Shown here: piece by piece, positions 15,568-20,702 of the stretch | How the letters are laid out: every line of letters starts with the position of its first letter | How positions within the stretch are numbered: position 1 is the stretch's first letter | Source: Lachnospiraceae bacterium | Lineage (GTDB): Bacteria > Bacillota > Clostridia > Lachnospirales > Lachnospiraceae | Reading direction: 5' to 3' | NCBI GenBank assembly: GCA_016293925.1 | Contig: JAEDCX010000041.1 | Location: 1-20,702, forward strand | Length of the DNA stretch: 20,702 bases | The notes under the pieces: generated by a model | Seen by the model: only the letters and a program-made list of their open reading frames with translations | Databases searched by the model: none | Told to the model about the DNA's origin: nothing | Made by a program: the position numbers and the translations under genes

Positions 15568-16346
15568 ATCATCGCCTCCACGAAAGATACCACCATCGTC
15601 TTGATCTCTGTATAAATCATTTCCGATGCATAGGGGAGAATATTGATCGTCAGAAATGTCACACCAAAACCAACCAGAATCTTCAACTGATGTCCCACCG
15701 CAAACATGTTCAATTGGGGGGAGACCTTGGCCAATATACCCAGCACTGCGTTCAGCAGCATGATAGATGCGAATACGGGCAGGCATATCCGGAATCCGAT
15801 GGAGAAAAAATCTCCCATAAACCGAACCATGGAATCCATCAGATGCGCAGGTTCCAATACCGCTCCGTTGACCGGTATCAGCTGATAGGTCTCCACAATC
15901 GCCTGAATCAGATACCGGTGCAGTCCTGTCAGCAACAGCAGCATAAGGGTTAAATAGTTCAGCATGGAACCGCTCAATGTGGTGTTTTCGCGCGTAGACG
16001 GGTCATAAATGGTGGCCATGGACAGTCCCATTTCCATGTCCATGATGCGTCCCGCAAAGTTCACGATACTGGTACAGATATTGGCTCCGAATCCGATCAG
16101 CAGGCCAACCACTGCTTCTTTCATCACGATAATGGCATAATCCCACGGCGAACTGTATTGCACCATGGATTCCGGCTGTACGAAATGATAGATGACGTAC
16201 GCCACAAATATACCGAACATAACCTTAAACCGATTGGTCACGGAACGATTGTTAAACAAGGGTGCTGTTGCAACAAAGCAGGTAATTCTCACCACAATCA
16301 GAAGAAAGAATTCCAGATCATACAGCGAAAACGAAAGCCTGAACAT
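15564..16346 (-). CDS. fliR: Flagellar export gate protein FliR
   Basis: A 260-residue integral membrane protein, normal length for FliR, with about six hydrophobic segments (for example FFLLIVVRITCFVATAPLF near residues 13-32, and the last segment around 205-235). FliR builds the export-gate core with FliP and FliQ. Family features include RSVTNRFKVMFGIFVAYVI near the start and NFAGRIMDMEMGLSMATIYD in the middle. The ATG has GAGGGG eight bases upstream and starts 16 bases after fliQ. The stop overlaps the flhB GTG. Confidence 0.95.
   Translation of the reverse strand: MFRLSFSLYDLEFFLLIVVRITCFVATAPLFNNRSVTNRFKVMFGIFVAYVIYHFVQPESMVQYSSPWDYAIIVMKEAVVGLLIGFGANICTSIVNFAGRIMDMEMGLSMATIYDPSTRENTTLSGSMLNYLTLMLLLLTGLHRYLIQAIVETYQLIPVNGAVLEPAHLMDSMVRFMGDFFSIGFRICLPVFASIMLLNAVLGILAKVSPQLNMFAVGHQLKILVGFGVTFLTINILPYASEMIYTEIKTMVVSFVEAMM
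15575..15579 (-). promoter_or_regulatory. Ribosome binding site setting the flhB GTG start
   Basis: GGAGG lies inside the last codons of fliR, seven bases before the GTG at 15567-15565. It is the main support for the 370-residue reading of FlhB. Confidence 0.85.
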
Positions 16347-16362
16347 ATCCGATGCCCCTCTT

Positions 16363-16632
16363 CTACTTCACATACACGGAGAAATTCCCCCACAGATTCG
16401 TCATATATCCGGACATGTTATTCAAAATCCAGTGTCCCAGTAACATCAGCGCCAGAAAAACCCCCAGAATCTTGGGCACAAACGTCAGTGTCTGCTCCTG
16501 GATGGATGTCACCGTCTGAAATATACTAACGATCAGACCGATTATCAGGGAAACCAGCAACAAGGGAGCTGCCAGCTTAATTACCATAAAAAGAGCATCC
16601 CGCCCAATCTGTACAACGTCATCCGCAGTCAT
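16363..16632 (-). CDS. fliQ: Flagellar export gate protein FliQ
   Basis: An 89-residue protein with two membrane segments (about 15-40, ALFMVIKLAAPLLLVSLIIG, and 50-72, VPKILGVFLALMLLGHWIL), which pack around FliP and FliR in the export-gate core. The motif IGLIVSIFQTVTSIQEQTLT between them is characteristic of the FliQ/SpaQ family. The chosen ATG at 16632 has AGGAGG six bases upstream; the ATG two codons earlier directly abuts that site and is unlikely to be used. The resulting length equals that of Escherichia coli FliQ. It follows fliP by 22 bases. Confidence 0.95.
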   Translation of the reverse strand: MTADDVVQIGRDALFMVIKLAAPLLLVSLIIGLIVSIFQTVTSIQEQTLTFVPKILGVFLALMLLGHWILNNMSGYMTNLWGNFSVYVK

Positions 16633-16638
16633 CTCCAT

Positions 16639-16644
16639 CCTCCT
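16639..16644 (-). promoter_or_regulatory. Ribosome binding site setting the fliQ start
   Basis: AGGAGG is six bases before the ATG at 16632-16630 and touches the ATG at 16638-16636 with no spacing, which favours the later start. Confidence 0.8.
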
Positions 16645-16654
16645 GTCTCAATCG

Positions 16655-17524
16655 CTAATAAAATGTCTTCACCACATTCACAATAATCAGATTCCATCCG
16701 TCCGCAAGCACAAACAAGAGAATCTTGAAGGGCATGGAAATCGTCGTAGGCGGCAGCATCATCATACCCATACTCATCAGAGTCGACGCCACAACCATAT
16801 CAATCACAATAAACGGTATGTATATCAAAAATCCGATAATGAACGCGGTTCTCAGTTCACTGATCATGAAAGCAGGAATCAGCACAGACATGGGAACGCC
16901 GTCTGCGGTTCCGTCCCACTCCTTGCCTGAAATCTCCATGAACATACTGACATCTTTGGCCTGGGTCTGTCCATACATGAACTCCCGGACCGGTTCGGAC
17001 GCGCGATCCAGAGCCTCCTCCCACTCAATCTCCCCGTTATTGAACGGAACATAGGCTTCCTCATACACCGATGAGATCGTCGGACTCATGATGAAGAACG
17101 TCAAAAACAAAGTTAACCCAATCAGCACCTGGTTCGGAGGCGCTGTTTGGGTATTTAATGCAGTTCTTGTAAAATGCAGAACAATCAGTATTCTTGTAAA
17201 CGAAGTAAGACATATAATCAAGGACGGTGCCAGAGCAATCAACGTCAGAATCAACAGAATTCTGAGCGAACCTGCAATAGATCCGTTCCCATTATCATAT
17301 GTCACACTCAACCCATCGTTGGTGATATTCAGTTCTGCCAGCTGACCCGCAGAGTCCGCTTCTCCCGGGTCCAGTATATTCGTCTGGGTACCACTCGTTG
17401 TGCCGGTAAGACCGGTATTGGTAGCCTGTACATCAACAGCGCTCTTCATACACAATATGCCTACCACAATCAGCAGGCATACCAAGTGCATTATCGTCTT
17501 TCCGGATATTCTTCTCTTTTCCAT
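16655..17524 (-). CDS. fliP: Flagellar export gate protein FliP
   Basis: A 289-residue membrane protein, longer than the roughly 245 residues of enterobacterial FliP because of its N-terminus: a signal peptide-like segment (about 11-30, possible cleavage near VQA at 32-34) and a Thr/Gly/Asn-rich extracytoplasmic stretch (35-80). The conserved core then follows with four membrane segments: SLRILLILTLIALAPSLIIC, the motif SFTRILIVLHFTRTALNTQ, QVLIGLTLFLTFFIMSP, and near the C-terminus AFMISELRTAFIIGFLIYIP with MGMMMLPPTTISMPFK. FliP forms the ring at the heart of the export gate. The ribosome site is modest (AGGTT with about five bases). It starts eight bases after fliO ends. Confidence 0.95.
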   Translation of the reverse strand: MEKRRISGKTIMHLVCLLIVVGILCMKSAVDVQATNTGLTGTTSGTQTNILDPGEADSAGQLAELNITNDGLSVTYDNGNGSIAGSLRILLILTLIALAPSLIICLTSFTRILIVLHFTRTALNTQTAPPNQVLIGLTLFLTFFIMSPTISSVYEEAYVPFNNGEIEWEEALDRASEPVREFMYGQTQAKDVSMFMEISGKEWDGTADGVPMSVLIPAFMISELRTAFIIGFLIYIPFIVIDMVVASTLMSMGMMMLPPTTISMPFKILLFVLADGWNLIIVNVVKTFY

Positions 17525-17532
17525 ATTCGAAC

Positions 17533-17883
17533 CTACTTCTTCGACATTTTGTTTCTGGCTTTTTCCAGAATATCCTTAAAATGTAGTGTTTCCTCCTGAG
17601 GTTCAGGAATCGTCACATCCTCTTTGGACAGTTCTCCGATCACATTCATCGAATCCTTGCAGATCGCTATCAGGAAAAAGCGCTCTCCGACCTGAATAAT
17701 CTGCAGATATTTATTGTTCGTAACCTTCGATGTCTCTATGACCTGTATGTTACTACCCTTCATCTTATTCTTCTGGTAGCCACCGACGAAACGCGTCGTA
17801 AAATATGTCAGAACACATACCAGAACAAAGATCAGGAATACGGTTATGAACTGTACTGTAGAATCAACATTTGCAAGAAGCAT
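17533..17883 (-). CDS. fliO: Flagellar biosynthesis protein FliO (FliZ-type)
   Basis: A 116-residue single-pass membrane protein: one strongly hydrophobic segment (about 10-32, FITVFLIFVLVCVLTYFTTRF) followed by a small cytoplasmic domain with the FliO pattern GSNIQVIETSKVTNNKYLQI and VGERFFLIAICKDSMNVIGEL. FliO stabilises FliP during assembly of the export gate. The similarity is modest, as usual for this fast-changing family; the assignment rests also on its place directly before fliP. The ATG follows the cheY stop after one base and uses AGGA inside the cheY end. Confidence 0.85.
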   Translation of the reverse strand: MLLANVDSTVQFITVFLIFVLVCVLTYFTTRFVGGYQKNKMKGSNIQVIETSKVTNNKYLQIIQVGERFFLIAICKDSMNVIGELSKEDVTIPEPQEETLHFKDILEKARNKMSKK

Positions 17884-17884
17884 C

Positions 17885-18247
17885 TTATCCTACAACTTTC
17901 TTCACTGCTTCCAGAACACGATCAGCCTGGAACGGTTTTACAATGAAATCCTTGGCGCCTGCCTGAATAGACTCGATTACCATTGCCTGCTGTCCCATGG
18001 CAGAACACATGATGACAAGTGCGCTGGGATCTCCCTCACGAATCTTCTTCAGCGCCTGAATACCATCCATCTCCGGCATGGTAATATCCATCAGTACCAG
18101 ATCCGGCTTCAACTCATTGTACTTTTCCACGGCCTTTGCACCGTTTTCAGCCTCCCCAGCAACCGTGTAACCATTTTTGGTAAGGATGTCCTTAATCATC
18201 ATTCTCATGAATGCTGCATCATCGCATACTAAAATATTCTTTGCCAT
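17885..18247 (-). CDS. cheY: Chemotaxis response regulator CheY
   Basis: A 120-residue single-domain receiver that carries the signal from CheA to the motor. Key residues are in place: Asp9/Asp10 (LVCDDAAFMR), the phosphorylated Asp54 (VLMDITMPEMDG), Ser82 in place of the usual Thr/Ser switch residue (IMCSAMGQ) and Lys104 (IVKPF). There is no output domain. The ATG has AAGGAGA about seven bases upstream. It lies between fliY and fliO, the position of cheY in Bacillus and many clostridia, which fits its target being FliM and FliY just upstream. Confidence 0.96.
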   Translation of the reverse strand: MAKNILVCDDAAFMRMMIKDILTKNGYTVAGEAENGAKAVEKYNELKPDLVLMDITMPEMDGIQALKKIREGDPSALVIMCSAMGQQAMVIESIQAGAKDFIVKPFQADRVLEAVKKVVG

Positions 18248-18267
18248 TTTGTACTCTCCTTGATTCC

Positions 18268-19578
18268 CTATTTGATAATCTCTGTAACTCTGATACTGAA
18301 ATTCTCTTCGATAACAACGACTTCCCCTTTGGCAACGAATTTACCGTTTACCAACACATCTATCGGTTCACCCGCGATCTTATCCAATTCAATGATCGTT
18401 CCGGGTGCGAAGTCCAAAATATCCGCAATGGATTTCTGGGTTCTGCCCAGTTCAACGGTAACCTCCAGAGGAACATCCTTGATCAGTTCAATGTTCTCCT
18501 GACTTACCATCGTTCCGAAATCCGATGTGAAGTTCTGGAACTGTGCCTGTTGAACATTCACATTCGGCTGCATCATTCCCTGCTGCATTCCCATCATCTG
18601 GGGCTGCATTCCCATGTTTGGCTGCATTCCCATGTTCATCTGGGGTTGCATCCCCATGTTCATCTGGGGCTGCATTCCCATGTTTGGCTGCATTCCCATA
18701 TTGGGCTGCATTCCCATGTTCGGCTGCATTCCCATGTTCATCTGAGACTGCTGTTGTGAATAGTCGGGCATCCCGCCCATCGGATTCATTCCGCCCATGG
18801 ATGCCATGGGATTGGCAAACGGATCTGTCAGAGACGGTTCCGGTTCCGGCTCCGGAGTGGCAGCCGTACTCTGCTGATTCATGAACGTCTCATACAGCGA
18901 CTTGGCAAAGTCGATCGGATACAACTGCATGATCGTACTGTCCACCAGATCGTCTATCTGCATACGGAAGGAAATCTTCACGAACGTTGTCTTTAAGAAA
19001 TCTGCGATCTCGCCACCATTCTGGAAATCCTGGAGGTCTATCAGACTCGCCTCCGGTGGTGTGATATCAATCATCTTGCCCAGCATCGATGACAATGACG
19101 TCGCACTGGAACCCATCATCTGGTTCATTGCCTCAGAGATGGCACTCAAATGCAATTCTCCCAGTTCACCGTCTGTGTTGGTTCCGTCACCTCCCATCAT
19201 TAAGTCAGTGATGACCTTCACATCATGCTCTTTCAGAACCAGAATATTACTTCCTTCCAAACCAACGGAATATCTGATCTGAATGAACACGCAGGGCTTC
19301 TCATAATGTTCAATTACGCTGTCCCAATTCGCCAGTGTAACGACCGGTGTTGTTATGTTAACCTTGCGGTTTACCAGAGAATACAACGTGGTAGCAGATG
19401 TACCCATGCTGATATTCGCTACCTCACCGATGGCATCCTTCTCAATATCCGTAAGAAGGTTTTCATCTATAGCATCGTTACCGGAAGAACCTGTCGAACC
19501 GGATGCATCAGATGAACCGCCCGGATCCATTCCGCTCAGCAGTGCATTAATCTCATCCTGCGATAGCATTCCATCCAT
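18268..19578 (-). CDS. fliY: Flagellar switch phosphatase FliY (CheC-like plus FliN domains, Met-rich linker)
   Basis: A 436-residue switch-complex protein that is both part of the C-ring and a CheY-P phosphatase. In order: an N-terminal CheY-P-binding-type peptide (MLSQDEINALLSGM, 4-17), a Ser/Gly linker, a CheC-like domain (about 42-235) with both active sites intact (Asp48-Glu52-Asn55-Pro78 and Ser145-Glu149-Asn152-Pro175), a Pro/Glu stretch, a Met/Gln/Pro/Asn repeat linker (about 255-347) and a C-terminal FliN domain (about 360-436; VELGRTQKSIADIL, APGTIIELDKIAGEP). It is longer than the Bacillus protein mainly because of the linker. The ATG has AGGAG seven bases upstream and lies four bases after fliM. 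Confidence 0.96.
   Translation of the reverse strand: MDGMLSQDEINALLSGMDPGGSSDASGSTGSSGNDAIDENLLTDIEKDAIGEVANISMGTSATTLYSLVNRKVNITTPVVTLANWDSVIEHYEKPCVFIQIRYSVGLEGSNILVLKEHDVKVITDLMMGGDGTNTDGELGELHLSAISEAMNQMMGSSATSLSSMLGKMIDITPPEASLIDLQDFQNGGEIADFLKTTFVKISFRMQIDDLVDSTIMQLYPIDFAKSLYETFMNQQSTAATPEPEPEPSLTDPFANPMASMGGMNPMGGMPDYSQQQSQMNMGMQPNMGMQPNMGMQPNMGMQPQMNMGMQPQMNMGMQPNMGMQPQMMGMQQGMMQPNVNVQQAQFQNFTSDFGTMVSQENIELIKDVPLEVTVELGRTQKSIADILDFAPGTIIELDKIAGEPIDVLVNGKFVAKGEVVVIEENFSIRVTEIIK
18565..18741 (-). repeat. Met/Gln/Pro-coding repeat tract in fliY
   Basis: An imperfect 18- and 24-base tandem repeat (core ggctgcattcccatgtt on the plus strand) encodes residues 280-338 of FliY. The protein has seven MGMQP copies joined by N, QMN or similar, and 22 methionines fall within residues 280-336. 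All units keep the reading frame. Nearby ATGGG-rich sequence (MGGMNPMGGM, 261-270) extends the low-complexity zone. Confidence 0.93.
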
Positions 19579-19582
19579 TCGC

Positions 19583-20560
19583 TTACTCCTCCCTCAAGAC
19601 CTCTGTTACCCGGACAGCATACCGCTCTTTGTTCTTGCCGGGCAATGCCTTGAATTTTTTTATATTACCCACATAGATATCCATCTCAGAGTCAATCTTG
19701 GCATCCAGCCGGATGATATCTCCCGGCACCAGATTCACAAAATCACTGACTGCGATACTGCTGGTTCCCAGCACGGCTTTGATAGGAATGTCTACCTTGC
19801 CGATCAATGTGGCGATGTACTCTTCATAATCCTCGTCTGTTTTATCCTGCATTGTGGAGAACCAGAACTTGGTGTTCAGTTTATCCATAATGCTCTCCAG
19901 GGTGAAATAGGGGAGACAGACATTCATAAATCCTTCCACTTCACCTATTTTCAAGTTCAGGGTTACGATGGCAACCATATCATTGGGTGATATGATCTGC
20001 GCGAACTGTGCATTGGTCTCGATGCGATCCAGCATCGGACTGATATCCACTACGTTTTTCCATGGTTCCCGTATCAGTTGAACACAGACCACCATAATCT
20101 TCTCTAAAATACTCATCTCGATCTCGGAGAAATCCCGGTTCTTACTCAACGGATTCCCCTGACCGCCCAGCATCCGGTCGATCATGGCAAAGCCGAGATT
20201 CGGTGCGAGTTCCACAATAATATTACCGGTCAGCGGCGCAAAACTCGATATTCCCAGAATAACGGGATTCGACAGCGCATTGGTGAATTCCGAGAAAATA
20301 ACGGTTTCCGAGCTGGCTACCGACACCTGAATGTTCTTCCGCAAATAGACAGGAAGATTGGTGGACAGCAGTCGGCCGTAATGTTCAAAGATAATCTCAA
20401 GGGTACGGAGATTCTCTTTGGAGAACTTGGCAGGGCGTTTGAAATCGTAATTCTTTGCCTGTTTCTCGTTTTTATCGGGAATATTCTCCATGTCCAGATC
20501 GCCGGTGCTCAATGCCTGCAGCAAACTGTCGATCTCGCTTTGGGATAGTACCTCTCCCAC
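19583..20560 (-). CDS. fliM: Flagellar motor switch protein FliM
   Basis: A 325-residue C-ring protein, normal length for FliM, that receives CheY-P and sets rotation direction. The N-terminal CheY-P-binding peptide LSQSEIDSLLQAL covers residues 5-17; the middle CheC-like domain follows (about 40-230) with the FliG-binding GGQG loop at 132-135 and the typical MIDRMLGG, and the C-terminal FliN-like domain (about 250-325) ends with LGTSSIAVSDFVNLVPGDII and a final RYAVRVTEVL. As expected for FliM, the phosphatase residues of the CheC fold are not conserved. The start is GTG, supported by GGGAGGTGA six bases upstream; no ATG is near. It begins 44 bases after fliL. Confidence 0.96.
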   Translation of the reverse strand: MGEVLSQSEIDSLLQALSTGDLDMENIPDKNEKQAKNYDFKRPAKFSKENLRTLEIIFEHYGRLLSTNLPVYLRKNIQVSVASSETVIFSEFTNALSNPVILGISSFAPLTGNIIVELAPNLGFAMIDRMLGGQGNPLSKNRDFSEIEMSILEKIMVVCVQLIREPWKNVVDISPMLDRIETNAQFAQIISPNDMVAIVTLNLKIGEVEGFMNVCLPYFTLESIMDKLNTKFWFSTMQDKTDEDYEEYIATLIGKVDIPIKAVLGTSSIAVSDFVNLVPGDIIRLDAKIDSEMDIYVGNIKKFKALPGKNKERYAVRVTEVLREE

Positions 20561-20566
20561 GCCTGC

Positions 20567-20575
20567 TCACCTCCC
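20567..20575 (-). promoter_or_regulatory. Ribosome binding site for the fliM GTG start
   Basis: GGGAGGTGA, nearly the full consensus, is six bases before the GTG at 20560-20558. The strong site may compensate for the weaker start codon. Confidence 0.85.
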
Positions 20576-20604
20576 GTCACTTCTTGATTATCATCCCATA
20601 TACT

Positions 20605-20702
20605 CTATTGAATCAGGCATTCTCTGAAATTCACATCAATAATGAAATCGGACTGGAAGATCTGCTGAACGACAACATGACCGCCCAAGGCATCTACCCC
20701 AT
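20605..20702 (-). CDS. fliL: Flagellar basal body-associated protein FliL, C-terminal fragment
   Basis: Only the last 31 codons and the TAG stop lie in the window; the gene continues past the right edge. The visible end, IIDVNFRECLIQ, aligns by eye with the usual FliL ending (I-V-D-V-Y-F-T-E-F-V-I-Q), and the preceding VVVQQIFQSDF fits the last helix of that domain. FliL is a single-pass protein near the stator that supports motor torque. Position just before fliM agrees with the standard gene order. The rest of the protein cannot be seen. Confidence 0.7.
   Translation of the reverse strand, partial: GVDALGGHVVVQQIFQSDFIIDVNFRECLIQ

Noticed and set aside
18565..18741. CRISPR-like array from the short repeats in fliY
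   Set aside because: Repeats are contiguous coding units with no spacers, in frame with an intact gene, and no cas gene is present.
1..20702. Mobile element, phage or defence genes
   Set aside because: No transposase, integrase, terminal inverted repeats, tRNA or compositional break is visible; the whole window is one motility operon.

Overview
The window is one uninterrupted minus-strand gene cluster: the distal two thirds of a Gram-positive flagellar/chemotaxis (fla/che) operon. Every supported gene is transcribed from high to low coordinates, gaps are mostly under 45 bases, and several genes overlap or abut. Base composition is moderate (about half G+C by eye). The gene order fliL-fliM-fliY-cheY-fliO-fliP-fliQ-fliR-flhB-flhA-flhF-flhG-PilZ-cheB-cheA-cheW-cheC-cheD-sigD-DUF342, the two-site FliY and CheC phosphatases, and strong AGGAGG-type ribosome sites point to a motile member of the Clostridia, most likely Lachnospiraceae (Roseburia/Butyrivibrio/Lachnospira-like). 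The family assignment is inference from synteny; no rRNA or other taxonomic marker is present.

Layout, in order of transcription. (1) 20702-17885: the end of fliL, the switch-complex genes fliM and fliY, and a single-domain cheY. (2) 17883-12385: the flagellar type III export gate, fliO, fliP, fliQ, fliR, flhB and flhA. (3) 12384-9505: the number/placement pair flhF and flhG, then a YcgR-like PilZ protein that would tie motor function to cyclic di-GMP. (4) 9467-4645: the chemosensory core cheB, cheA, cheW, cheC and cheD. (5) 4642-155: a small unknown membrane protein, the flagellar sigma factor, a FapA/DUF342 protein, a small unknown soluble protein, a membrane-anchored coiled-coil protein with a C-terminal helix-turn-helix (positionally and architecturally like Bacillus SwrB), and a membrane-anchored protein carrying only the LysM-like part of MltG. 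(6) 1-154: no credible gene; a hairpin followed by four T's on the minus strand probably ends the operon.

How they work together: CheA/CheW relay receptor signals to CheY and CheB; CheY-P binds the N-terminal peptides of FliM and FliY; FliY and CheC remove the phosphate; CheD deamidates receptors and partners CheC; CheB demethylates receptors. FliO/P/Q/R, FlhB and FlhA export rod, hook and filament subunits. FlhF/FlhG set flagellar position and number. The sigma factor switches on late genes elsewhere in the genome. No cheR, cheV, flgM or flagellin gene lies in the window.

Most of the cluster is well known. I see no new defence, mobile or CRISPR-like system. The parts worth a second look are the little-described tail (155-1926), the 91-residue membrane protein between cheD and sigD, and the methionine-rich repeat linker inside FliY. 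Starts were chosen by ribosome-site spacing; for CheB, CheW, CheD, FlhB, FliQ and the sigma factor the chosen start is shorter than the longest open frame.
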